Shown: positions 1 to 6,853 of the stretch, piece after piece | Position numbering within the stretch: the stretch's first letter is position 1 | Layout: each line of letters begins with the position of its first letter | Source of the DNA: Lentisphaerota bacterium | GTDB taxonomy: Bacteria > Verrucomicrobiota > Lentisphaeria > Victivallales > GWF2-50-93 | Assembly: GCA_025360875.1 (NCBI GenBank) | Contig: JANYBI010000114.1 | Span: 1-8,150 of the forward strand | DNA: 8,150 nucleotides | Direction: 5' to 3' | The notes under the pieces: generated by a model | Seen by the model: only the letters and a program-made list of their open reading frames with translations | The model's database searches: none | What the model was told of the DNA's origin: nothing | Translations under genes and position numbers: made by a program

Positions 1-132
1 GAGAAAGCACAGGAGATAACCTGCGAATTTCGCAAATCAGGGAAATCAGTACGCGACATCGCCATCGCCAGGAAAATCCTTTCCCCGCAGGAATTCGATA
101 CCCTTGTTTCATCATGGGTAACCTCCGTTTAA
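1..132 (+). pseudogene. Flipped 3' fragment of aspA (inverted-repeat arm at window edge)
   Basis: Read in frame 1 on the plus strand, bases 1-111 encode the stretch EKAQEITCEF...DTLVS found near the C-terminus of the aspA gene on the minus strand. The bases match the reverse complement of 193-303 at all 111 positions. After base 111 the identity stops abruptly and the frame runs through SWVTSV into a TAA at 130-132. The copy begins at the first base of the window, so its true left extent is unknown. Perfect identity, the 81-base spacer and the position at the window edge all favour an assembly or amplification fold-back over an old duplication, but a real inverted duplication cannot be excluded from sequence alone. 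It is not a functional gene. Confidence 0.8.
121..126 (-). promoter_or_regulatory. Ribosome binding site of a gene lost downstream of aspA
   Basis: On the minus strand, downstream of the aspA stop codon, the sequence GGAGGT is followed by TACCC and then ATG (115-113), and a second ATG (112-110) straddles the repeat junction. This is a full anti-Shine-Dalgarno match at normal spacing. It suggests that a gene following aspA in the same direction starts here and that its body has been replaced by the inverted-repeat arm. The reading frame beyond the junction is only the antisense of aspA and means nothing. Confidence 0.5.
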
Positions 133-162
133 TATTACCTCATATAATTTACTGCATAATCT

Positions 163-1554
163 CTAATTTCCGAGTTTCGTCACGGCTTCAGCTGAAACAA
201 GGGTATCGAATTCCTGCGGGGAAAGGATTTTCCTGGCGATGGCGATGTCGCGTACTGATTTCCCTGATTTGCGAAATTCGCAGGTTATCTCCTGTGCTTT
301 CTCATAGCCTATCTTGCCGACAAGTGCAGTCAGTGTCGCCGTGGAATTCTCCACATGGCGCCGACAGACATCCTCATTTACCTTGAGGCCGGCAACGCAT
401 TTGGTACAGAGCATGGACGTGGCATTCACAAGCAGGTCGAGGCTTTCAAGATATGAGTCGGCAATCAATGGCAAGAATGCGTTAAGTTCGAGATGTCCCA
501 TTGCGGCCGCATGAGCGATGGTCGAGTCGTTCGCGATGACCTTGAGGGCGGCCTGTATGACGGCCTCCGGTATCACAGGATTGATCTTTCCCGGCATCAC
601 TGTCGAGCCGGGCTGGAGAGCAGGGATGGAGAGTTCCCCTATGCCGACGTCGGGGCCGGACGACATGAACCGGAGATCGCCCGAGACTTTCATAAGGTTG
701 ACTGCGCACGCCTTGAGCATGCCGCTTGTCTCGACGAATGCATCATTGTTCTGCGTGGCTTCAACAAGATTTTCAGCACGGGCGAGGCCGAAGCCGGTCA
801 GGTTTTTCAAGTTTTCCACGACCCGGAAAATATATTGGCGCGGCGCCGTCACGCCTGTTCCGATCGCAGTGCCGCCGAGATTGACGACCCTCAGACGTTC
901 CTCGCATTTGAAGACACGCCAGCGGTCACGCCCGAACGCCTCGGCATATGCCGACATCGTGCGTCCCATGGTGGTGAGCACGGCATCCTGATATTCGGTC
1001 CTGCCGACTTTCACAACATGCGCGAATTCCTTTTCCTTCCTCTGGAATTCCTCAAGCAGGGCGACAAGTTTCTTTTCGAGAACCCTATGCCTGGCTATGC
1101 ATGCGACTTTTAAAGCCGTAGGATATGTATCGTTTGTCGACTGATGCAGGTTTATGTCACCTAGGGGATGGATGACTTTGCAGTCGCCGGGCTTTTTGCC
1201 GAGAATGACGAGTGCGCGGTTCGCAATCACTTCGTTCACGTTCATGTTGGTGGAAGTTCCGGCGCCGCCCTGGAGTGCATCGACCACGATATGCTCATCG
1301 AGCCGGCCTGAAGCCATTTCCTCGCAGGCCTGTCGGATCGCTTCGAATTTCCTTTTGTCCAGCTTGCCGAGATCGTGGTTTGTCATGGCGCAGGCGAGCT
1401 TGACTAGGCCGTATGCATGGATGAGGGCGGGATTTACGGGACGTCCTGAAAGTGGAAAGTTCTGGATGGCGCGCATGGTCTGGATCCCGTAGAGGACATC
1501 CGAGGGTATTTTCATTTCGCCAAGTAGATCTTTTTCTGTCCTGTCTTTTGCCAT
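163..1554 (-). CDS. aspA: Aspartate ammonia-lyase (aspartase)
   Basis: Converts L-aspartate to fumarate and ammonia in the cytoplasm, linking amino-acid catabolism to the TCA cycle or fumarate respiration. The 463 residues match the usual size of the class II fumarase/aspartase superfamily. In order: GTSTNMN near residue 100, HQSTNDTYPTA near 137-147, NLGGTAIGTG near 225-234, and the family signature GSTVMPGKIN at about 316-325, followed by NPVIPE. The C-terminal domain has the usual GKSVRD turn near 431. STND-Y-PTA and NPVIPE favour aspartase over fumarase. In the signature the second serine of the common GSS is threonine; the family pattern allows this and I recall it in other aspartases. 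A longer reading starts at TTG (1575), but ATG at 1554 (MAKDRTEKD) fits family N-termini better. No strong Shine-Dalgarno site is seen. Tetrameric by family knowledge. Divergent from the hydrolase gene. Confidence 0.93.
   Translation of the reverse strand: MAKDRTEKDLLGEMKIPSDVLYGIQTMRAIQNFPLSGRPVNPALIHAYGLVKLACAMTNHDLGKLDKRKFEAIRQACEEMASGRLDEHIVVDALQGGAGTSTNMNVNEVIANRALVILGKKPGDCKVIHPLGDINLHQSTNDTYPTALKVACIARHRVLEKKLVALLEEFQRKEKEFAHVVKVGRTEYQDAVLTTMGRTMSAYAEAFGRDRWRVFKCEERLRVVNLGGTAIGTGVTAPRQYIFRVVENLKNLTGFGLARAENLVEATQNNDAFVETSGMLKACAVNLMKVSGDLRFMSSGPDVGIGELSIPALQPGSTVMPGKINPVIPEAVIQAALKVIANDSTIAHAAAMGHLELNAFLPLIADSYLESLDLLVNATSMLCTKCVAGLKVNEDVCRRHVENSTATLTALVGKIGYEKAQEITCEFRKSGKSVRDIAIARKILSPQEFDTLVSAEAVTKLGN
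193..303 (-). repeat. Inverted-repeat arm inside aspA 3' end (partner 1-111)
   Basis: This is the native arm of the 111-bp perfect inverted repeat. It lies inside the aspA coding sequence, near the end of the C-terminal fumarase-type domain. The two arms are separated by 112-192, which holds the last aspA codons and 51 downstream bases. Identity ends on the inner side at base 193. On the outer side it continues to the window edge. Confidence 0.95.
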
Positions 1555-1568
1555 AGTAGGATATCCGC

Positions 1569-1598
1569 TTGTCAATTTTTAGAGATTCCCTATATTAT
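1569..1598 (+). promoter_or_regulatory. Putative sigma70-type promoter for the hydrolase gene
   Basis: TTGTCA (1569-1574) and TATTAT (1593-1598) are separated by 18 bases, each with one mismatch to consensus. Transcription would start near 1605, giving a leader of about 38 bases that contains the ribosome site. It shares its -10 bases with the minus-strand promoter. Confidence 0.45.
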
Positions 1599-1621
1599 AC
1601 CCTCTGAACATGGAATTTAAA
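1594..1621 (-). promoter_or_regulatory. Putative sigma70-type promoter for aspA
   Basis: On the minus strand there is a perfect TATAAT (bases 1599-1594) with a weak -35-like TTTAAA (1621-1616) 16 bases upstream, in an A/T-rich stretch. Transcription would start near 1587, about 33 bases before the aspA ATG. The -10 box overlaps that of the opposite promoter. Confidence 0.45.
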
Positions 1622-1625
1622 ATTT

Positions 1626-1632
1626 AAGGAGA
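1626..1632 (+). promoter_or_regulatory. Strong ribosome binding site of the hydrolase gene
   Basis: AAGGAGA ends 10 bases before the ATG at 1643. This fixes the start of the hydrolase. The ten bases AAGGAGACCT recur as the ribosome site of the 158-residue gene at 7128-7137. Confidence 0.75.
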
Positions 1633-1642
1633 CCTCTATCTT

Positions 1643-2791
1643 ATGATTCAGTTTTCAAAGAAGATATTTTCGACACCGGAACAGTATCCGGCACAAGGAT
1701 TCGAATATCCCGGAGTCAAAGCCCTTTTCTATGAGGGATTGCCGTACAATGGACGTAAGACGAGGATATTTGCCTGGTATGGCATTCCTGAAAATGTCAA
1801 GGGAAAAGTTCCGGCGATGGTTCTTGTGCATGGTGGTGGCGGAACGGCCTTTCCTGATTGGGTCAGGCTCTGGAATTCACGCGGTTATGCGGCGATTGCG
1901 ATGGACACATGCGGCGGGGTTCCTGCCTGGTTCAATTCTATTTATTGCCGGAATCCATGGCCACGCCATGAATGGTCAGGCCCATTAGGCTGGGGACTCG
2001 ACAAGGTATCGTTCCTGCCAGAACTTCCTCCTGAGGAACAATGGCCTTATCATGCTGTCTCGGCAGTGGCGCTGGCAAATTCCCTCCTGCGCTCATTCCC
2101 TGAAGTTGATGCGGACCGCATCGGGTTGACCGGTGTTTCCTGGGGCGGATATCTCACATGCTTTGCCGGAGGTGTCGACAATCGTTTCGCATTCGCGGCG
2201 CCAGTCTATGGATGTGGATTTTTGGACCGACCATCTGTCGGCCTTGCCTGCGAATCTCGCACAGCAAAAGATGCAAAAAGGCTTGAGCAGTGGTTTTCGA
2301 TGTGGGATCCATCCCATTACCTGAAAGCCGCGAAAATGCCATTCCTCTGGGTGAACGGCACCAATGACTTCGCCTTTCCTATGGATTCGATGAAGTTGTC
2401 ATACCTGCTCACAAGGAAACGTTTCCTTGCGATCCGTGTGCGGATGCCTCATGCACATGGCGGGCCAGGGGAAAATCCGGAAGAGATACGTCTGATGGCT
2501 GACTATGTCTGCAAGGACGGAGAAGCGCCTGCAGCCTTCAAGTCCCAGGGAATGAAGAAACGTATTGCCTGGGCAAAATTCAATTCTCCTTTACCGGTGA
2601 AAACTGCGGAATTGAATTTCACCAGGGCGCTTGGACACTGGACAGACCGCATCTGGTATTCGGTTCCGGCGGTAATTAAGGATGGACTTGTCTCTGCTGA
2701 ACTGCCGAAAGGTACGACCGTCTATTTCTTCAATATCTTTGACGATCTCGGAAGAGTGGCCAGCTCGGAACACGTTTGTCTTGCTGAATGA
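1643..2791 (+). CDS. Alpha/beta hydrolase, acetylxylan-esterase / dienelactone-hydrolase-like
   Basis: A 382-residue serine hydrolase with no signal peptide, so probably cytoplasmic. The oxyanion-hole strand LVHGGGG is at 61-67, the nucleophile elbow GVSWGG puts the catalytic serine at 166, NGTNDF places the acid at Asp242, and MPHAHGG supplies His272 (or His270). Order and spacing are those of the alpha/beta fold seen in carbohydrate esterase family 7-like enzymes, dienelactone hydrolases and S9 peptidases. After residue about 300 comes an extra domain with predicted beta strands (SVPAVI, LVSAELP, TTVYFFNIFD), which I associate with acetylxylan-esterase-like hydrolases of polysaccharide degraders. 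The substrate is not certain: deacetylation of imported sugars is a reasonable guess. No polysaccharide-utilisation genes are adjacent. The stop lies three bases from that of the convergent glycosylase-like gene. Confidence 0.85.
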   Translation: MIQFSKKIFSTPEQYPAQGFEYPGVKALFYEGLPYNGRKTRIFAWYGIPENVKGKVPAMVLVHGGGGTAFPDWVRLWNSRGYAAIAMDTCGGVPAWFNSIYCRNPWPRHEWSGPLGWGLDKVSFLPELPPEEQWPYHAVSAVALANSLLRSFPEVDADRIGLTGVSWGGYLTCFAGGVDNRFAFAAPVYGCGFLDRPSVGLACESRTAKDAKRLEQWFSMWDPSHYLKAAKMPFLWVNGTNDFAFPMDSMKLSYLLTRKRFLAIRVRMPHAHGGPGENPEEIRLMADYVCKDGEAPAAFKSQGMKKRIAWAKFNSPLPVKTAELNFTRALGHWTDRIWYSVPAVIKDGLVSAELPKGTTVYFFNIFDDLGRVASSEHVCLAE

Positions 2792-2794
2792 GAA

Positions 2795-3436
2795 CTAGCA
2801 GAGGAATTTCCTATACTGTTCGGTCCTTAGGTCGTTTTCATTGAAATTCATGTCCTGCGATTTTCGCAATTTGAACGTCGGACTCTGCCTGATCCCCCTG
2901 CATGCCATGTTCGACGGCGAATAAAGAACCAGTGTCATGATTCTCCTTTCAGTATCTGGCAGAATAAAACTCTTTTGCTTGTTATGTTTGTCCGGTTTGA
3001 CGGGAAAATATTTATAGAAGATCCTTTCGACAAAAGAGCTGGTGAACAGGAGCGTGCTGATCGAATGATTCCTCATCAGGATATTCCTTATGTCATTATT
3101 AAACTCGATATCCTTCAAATTCTGGTCGAGTGCGCTTTGCGCAGGTTCTCTGCGGCAGCGGTGGACAACGTCTGAAATCGCAATCTTCCTGTTGCGGAGC
3201 AGCAGTTTGATTTTGTCGGAAGTGTTGAGTTTTCCTGAGTTGAAGACTTCCGACAAAATCATCCAGAACCTGTTGCTTCTGCTGCCGTAATAGAAATCAA
3301 TGTCGCCATCCCTGAGTATCTTCAGCTTGTTGACTGCCGGATCATCATCAATGGTGAACCGCCATGGCGGAAGGCTGCCGAGTATGAGCTTGCTCGCGCC
3401 TTTTGGCACAAACGGCATGTAAGGATGTGTTTCCAT
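2795..3436 (-). CDS. Uracil-DNA glycosylase superfamily protein (Mug / hypoxanthine-glycosylase-like)
   Basis: A 213-residue protein with the layout of the UDG superfamily. Strand motif LILGSLPP (17-24) resembles the first active-site loop (GS-P-P type). FYYGSRSNRFW (48-58) matches the YY...RN-FW block of the Mug/hypoxanthine glycosylase branch. SDVVHRC (89-95), LLFTSS (129-134) and LYSPSN (171-176) occupy the positions of the later strands and the DNA-intercalating loop, with SPS where many relatives have HPS. The expected role is removal of deaminated bases (uracil or hypoxanthine) as the first step of base-excision repair; specificity cannot be set from sequence. The GQDPYH motif of family 1 is absent. 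A longer reading begins at GTG 3472. I prefer the ATG at 3436 because family members start a few residues before the first strand. No Shine-Dalgarno site precedes either start. The C-terminus is lysine- and arginine-containing and ends in Cys. Confidence 0.75.
   Translation of the reverse strand: METHPYMPFVPKGASKLILGSLPPWRFTIDDDPAVNKLKILRDGDIDFYYGSRSNRFWMILSEVFNSGKLNTSDKIKLLLRNRKIAISDVVHRCRREPAQSALDQNLKDIEFNNDIRNILMRNHSISTLLFTSSFVERIFYKYFPVKPDKHNKQKSFILPDTERRIMTLVLYSPSNMACRGIRQSPTFKLRKSQDMNFNENDLRTEQYRKFLC
3209..3260. repeat. 15-bp-arm inverted repeat inside the glycosylase gene
   Basis: GATTTTGTCGGAAGT (3209-3223) is followed after 22 bases by its exact reverse complement (3246-3260). The arms are in coding register on both strands, so the minus strand (the real gene) encodes ILSEV...TSDKI and the plus strand also reads ILSEV...TSDKI. 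The transcript could form a strong stem-loop. There is no T tract, so it does not look like a terminator. Confidence 0.9.
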
Positions 3437-3496
3437 ATTTTTGAAATATAAGCTGTGAAATACGATATTCACATGGAATAGTCAGTTACTAACTTC

Positions 3497-3525
3497 TTGA
3501 TTCTTTGAGGACGTCAGATTATCTT
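3497..3525 (+). promoter_or_regulatory. Possible weak promoter for the LOG-family gene
   Basis: TTGATT (3497-3502), a 17-base spacer, then TATCTT (3520-3525): four of six consensus bases in each box. A start 6-7 bases downstream would fall on or beside the ATG at 3531, implying a leaderless message. The absence of any well-placed Shine-Dalgarno site fits, since GAGGA at 3507-3511 is too far away. Confidence 0.25.
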
Positions 3526-3530
3526 AGATT

Positions 3531-4568
3531 ATGAAAAACAATAAAGAATCTGGAAACGGCGACAAGGCCTTGAAAGGGCTGATCGATGAACTTGCCAGCA
3601 AGGCCGCCACCGAGGAAACACGGGAATTGTTCCGCGAGATACTCACTGCCGCGGTCAAGCTGGGCATGGAATCAGGAGACAAAGCTGACCTGAAAGTTGT
3701 CAACAGCACGCTGAAGGAACTGCGGTATTCGTTCAAGGTATTCTCACCTTATCGCAACGTGAAGAAAGCGATAATCTTTGGTTCAGCCCGTTCCAAGGAA
3801 ACTTCTGCCGAATATAAGATGGCCGAGGAATTCGCCAGCAAGATCACGAAGAAAGGCTTCATGGTGGTGACCGGCGGCGGGCCCGGTGTCATGGAAGCGG
3901 GGAACAGAGGCGCTGAGCCAGGCAAGGATTTCGCGCTGAACATCCGCCTTCCTTTCGAGCAGGAACCCAATCCTTATATAGATGAGAAGCAACGCCTGAT
4001 AAGTTTCAAATATTTCTTCACCAGGAAACTGATCTTCATCAAGGAGACAGACGCCACCACGCTTTTCCCCGGCGGGTTCGGCACCAATGACGAAGGTTTC
4101 GAAGCCCTTACCCTGATCCAGACCGGAAAATCCAAGCCCCGTCCAATAATCCTGATGGAACCTCCGGGTTCAACATACTGGACTGACTGGGATCGTTTTG
4201 TAAGGCGACAGCTGGTCGGGGAAGGCTATGTCAGCAAGGAAGACCTGAACTTATATCGCATCATGAGCGATGTCGACCAGGCGGTAAAGCATATCGAAGA
4301 CTTCTACAAGGTGTACCATTCAGTAAGGTATGTCAGGGGGTTGACCGTGATCCGTCTCAACCATGAGCTTTCCCCGAAGAAGCTGCAACATCTGAACCGG
4401 GAGTTCAAGGATATCCTGGTCAGCGGTGAAATAAAGCCTTCGTCTCCTGTCAAGGAGGAGATCCGGAAAGGTGAACATCTCGATCTGCCACGCCTGGTGA
4501 TGAAATTCAACATGCGCAATTTTGCCAGGCTCTGCGAGATGATACATGAGATCAATAAAGGAAGTTAG
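3531..4568 (+). CDS. LOG-family protein (TIGR00730-type Rossmann fold, phosphoribohydrolase-like)
   Basis: A 345-residue cytoplasmic protein. The Rossmann core spans about 75-260: FGSAR (83-87), TGGGPGVMEAGNRGA (114-128), FFTRK (162-166) and PGGFGTNDE (180-188). The last is the family motif PGGxGTxxE; Arg165 and Glu188 are the likely catalytic pair. Known members remove ribose 5'-phosphate from nucleoside monophosphates (cytokinin activation, nucleotide salvage); older annotation as lysine decarboxylase is misleading. At 345 residues it is much longer than a minimal LOG protein of about 190. It has a helical, charged N-terminal extension of about 70 residues and a C-terminal extension of about 85. 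The last 46 codons before Gly-Ser-stop are repeated at 6973-7110. No ribosome site is seen. The gene probably has its own start of transcription; the downstream 739-residue gene begins 65 bases later. Confidence 0.88.
   Translation: MKNNKESGNGDKALKGLIDELASKAATEETRELFREILTAAVKLGMESGDKADLKVVNSTLKELRYSFKVFSPYRNVKKAIIFGSARSKETSAEYKMAEEFASKITKKGFMVVTGGGPGVMEAGNRGAEPGKDFALNIRLPFEQEPNPYIDEKQRLISFKYFFTRKLIFIKETDATTLFPGGFGTNDEGFEALTLIQTGKSKPRPIILMEPPGSTYWTDWDRFVRRQLVGEGYVSKEDLNLYRIMSDVDQAVKHIEDFYKVYHSVRYVRGLTVIRLNHELSPKKLQHLNREFKDILVSGEIKPSSPVKEEIRKGEHLDLPRLVMKFNMRNFARLCEMIHEINKGS
4422..4559 (+). repeat. Direct repeat copy A: 3' end of LOG gene
   Basis: These are codons 298-343 of the LOG-family gene. 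They match 6973-7110 at 130 of 138 bases with no gap. Six of the eight differences are synonymous third-position changes; the other two are Ser/Pro (TCT/CCT) and Val/Ala (GTG/GCG). Identity ends one codon upstream (Val297, GTC versus GTT) and at the stop region (Gly-Ser-stop versus Ser-stop). The repeats bracket the 739-residue gene. Confidence 0.97.
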
Positions 4569-4622
4569 ACAGGTTCTAGCGAACGAGGTTACTCAGGACA
4601 GACTCGTTGCGGACAACATCAA

Positions 4623-4630
4623 AGGGGGAG
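4623..4630 (+). promoter_or_regulatory. Ribosome binding site of the 739-residue gene
   Basis: The purine run AGGGGGAG lies just before TTA and the ATG at 4634. The spacing is a little short, but it selects this ATG over the in-frame TTG at 4607. The preceding 4569-4622 shows no clear promoter or terminator, only an imperfect hairpin (ACGAG near 4583-4587 with CTCGT near 4603-4607). Confidence 0.55.
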
Positions 4631-4633
4631 TTA

Positions 4634-6853
4634 ATGTTAAGAATACTTCTTTTCGGACTGATGTTTTTCTGTGTGACGTCATTTGCGCAGCAGAAAGAGC
4701 CGGTTTTGCCACCATTTTTTCAAGGCGATGATTTGCCTGCTCCATCCCAGCAGAATTTACCGTGGGCGCATAGGGATGACGCACTTTCGAAAGCTGTTGC
4801 GAAACTCTTCGAACAGGGACTTGCTGATCCGCGTGGGCTAGAATATCGAGAAATTGAAATTACCGTAGGAAACCCGTGGAATGGAGGCATGTATCCTGTC
4901 AAGACACATGGCTGGATCCTGCAAGACAGCAAAGAAAGCAAGTTTGCCGTCGCGTGGAATGGTCTCGTTTATCCGGTAATTAAGGTGGGAGATGCTATCG
5001 ACCTTCATAAGGATCTATCTCCTGATCCCAAGATGCAGGCTCAGAATTGGGACTTCAATGTGGCTTCAGAAGAACTTTCCATAAACTTTACTAAGCCTAT
5101 GGCATTGAAATTGGTATTGCTAATGCGCTTGGGCGAAATGGAAATGATTAATCGGATGTCAAAACAGAGCTGGCCCGAAGAATCTTCCGATCCTTATCTG
5201 AATCTGGCAAAGGAGTGGACGTGGTTTGCCTTTGAGCGTGCTGTTTGCGCCCACGAAAGGGGCGATGACCGATTGGCACTTGCCGATGCACGGATGCTGG
5301 CCAAAGTTCAACCGCTCATCGAAGCTGAAGCAAACCTTCGCGGTTTCAAACCCCCTTCTGATTCCTCCGGCTCTGGCTCTAAAGACAGCAATCTTTCCTA
5401 CTTGCCATTTTTAAAGCAACTTCCTTCTTTCCTGTCCGATTGCGAGCACCGAGTGGCGGACAAGAAGAATCCACCACAGGCAAAGAAAGATATCTCAGGA
5501 CTGATTGACGATCTGCAGAACGTTAACATCCGGCAAAGTGGGCAGCCAGGCTGGATTTCTCTCTCTGGAGATTCACGTGTTGTAGCTTTGGTGAAACGTG
5601 GGGATGAAACAGTGGAGCCTCTCCTGAACACAATGGAAAATGACTCGCGCCTAACTCGCTCCGTATCCTTCACACGTGATTTTATGCGTTCTCGTCATCT
5701 GATTTCAGTTTCAGAAGCGGCATATGCAGCTTTAACGGAGTTGCTGAGTGTCCAGTTTAAATCTTACAGCGAGAAAGGAGAGCCGTTTTCGAACAAGGAG
5801 ATGGCGTCCCAGATTCGCGCATACTGGTCGAAAATGGGAGCTCTGCCGCCCTTTGAACGCTATTATGAGACACTGAAGGACGACAAGGCGGACAAAGATC
5901 AATGGCTCCAGGCAGCTGCCCGTATCGTTCAGCCCACCGATGTAGAGACTCATGGTGGCTGGACGACTATTCCCGACCGTAAGCCAGATCAAAAAATTGA
6001 ACTACGAGGTGAAAATCTGCGAGACGGGCGTACGCCTTCGGTTTCCCAACTTATGGCACAACGATCTGACGATATCGCTGGCATTAGTACCCAATCAAGT
6101 TTTGAGTATTTGGACGCGGGACGAATGGCGCTTGCGCTAGCCTCCTGGGACAAGACAGCGGCGATTCCAGTGCTCAAGAAGCGTTTGATGCGTGCGTGGA
6201 GCATTGGTGAACAACCGAATGACGGCCTAGCCGGAGATCCGGCCGAAAGTTTAGGAGAAATGATCGCTCAAATGACACTTGCTCGTGTACGTTGCGGTGA
6301 TGAATCAGGCTATGATGAGTATGCTGCGTGGATTCAAAAAGTCGATCTTAAAAACGTTTGGTTCCATGCCAGGGAACTGCAAAAGCCATTATGCCAGGGG
6401 ACTGCACGGCCCAGCATTGGAAGGGCGATTGATTACCTGTTTAACGATCCAAAATCACCATGGTCAGATATTCTGGCCAAAGGCAATGATTCCTGGTTTA
6501 CAGATTTCTGGAAGTCATCACTTCCTCAAACAGCAGAGTTTCGCAAGCAGGCGTCACGCGGTCTGGCGGACAAAACAATTGCAGGTGATATCATTTTCTA
6601 CCCACGAAAAGATTGGACCATCTATAGTGAAGCCCATATTCAACTCAAGGACCATGTCCTTAGCTTTAGTGGTTCCAACGGCGATCCCGATACGCCTCCA
6701 TCCGGTGAAAAACGCTCATTTCGCGTTTGCGATGTCTTCGCATATCTTTATTCAGAATATCAGGAAGGGCCTAAATTCCAGCTTTTCTGGCCCGAGGCAA
6801 AACGCGATGCAGGGGTTATGTTGTACCAAAAATGGTTGTCGGAAAAGAAATGA
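4634..6853 (+). CDS. Exported protein of unknown function, 739 residues
   Basis: I do not recognise the family. The start at ATG 4634 gives a good Sec signal peptide: MLR, then hydrophobic ILLFGLMFFCVTSFA, with likely cleavage after SFA (about residue 18). There is a cysteine in the hydrophobic core but no lipobox. The mature protein is soluble-looking, mostly alpha-helical and tryptophan-rich, with no later membrane segment. Residues about 65-130 look beta-rich (EIEITVGNPW, GWILQDS, FAVAWNGLVYPV). About 158-235 is helical. A Ser/Gly/Lys linker sits near 241-253. Residues 312-345 contain a HEAT-like helix pair (VVALVKRGDETVEPLL), and more helices follow to the end. No catalytic motif stands out. 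By eye the gene is more A/T-rich than the LOG gene before it. It is bracketed by direct repeats of the LOG 3' end and may have come in as a unit with copy A. Confidence 0.85.
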   Translation: MLRILLFGLMFFCVTSFAQQKEPVLPPFFQGDDLPAPSQQNLPWAHRDDALSKAVAKLFEQGLADPRGLEYREIEITVGNPWNGGMYPVKTHGWILQDSKESKFAVAWNGLVYPVIKVGDAIDLHKDLSPDPKMQAQNWDFNVASEELSINFTKPMALKLVLLMRLGEMEMINRMSKQSWPEESSDPYLNLAKEWTWFAFERAVCAHERGDDRLALADARMLAKVQPLIEAEANLRGFKPPSDSSGSGSKDSNLSYLPFLKQLPSFLSDCEHRVADKKNPPQAKKDISGLIDDLQNVNIRQSGQPGWISLSGDSRVVALVKRGDETVEPLLNTMENDSRLTRSVSFTRDFMRSRHLISVSEAAYAALTELLSVQFKSYSEKGEPFSNKEMASQIRAYWSKMGALPPFERYYETLKDDKADKDQWLQAAARIVQPTDVETHGGWTTIPDRKPDQKIELRGENLRDGRTPSVSQLMAQRSDDIAGISTQSSFEYLDAGRMALALASWDKTAAIPVLKKRLMRAWSIGEQPNDGLAGDPAESLGEMIAQMTLARVRCGDESGYDEYAAWIQKVDLKNVWFHARELQKPLCQGTARPSIGRAIDYLFNDPKSPWSDILAKGNDSWFTDFWKSSLPQTAEFRKQASRGLADKTIAGDIIFYPRKDWTIYSEAHIQLKDHVLSFSGSNGDPDTPPSGEKRSFRVCDVFAYLYSEYQEGPKFQLFWPEAKRDAGVMLYQKWLSEKK

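Noticed and set aside
316..649. Thr in place of the second Ser of the aspartase GSS signature (coded within this part of aspA) as a sign of inactivity
   Set aside because: The family pattern allows any residue there, and all other conserved blocks are intact.
493..1113. Open frame of 206 codons on the plus strand
   Set aside because: It is antisense to aspA, whose protein is clearly conserved; the frame has no family resemblance or ribosome site and is a codon-bias shadow.
3359..3370. Perfect 12-bp palindrome CCGCCATGGCGG
   Set aside because: A 12-bp palindrome is expected about twice by chance in 8 kb, and here it encodes part of a conserved glycosylase motif.
4569..4633. Imperfect hairpin after the LOG stop as a terminator
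   Set aside because: Short stem with a bulge, a 15-base loop and no T run.
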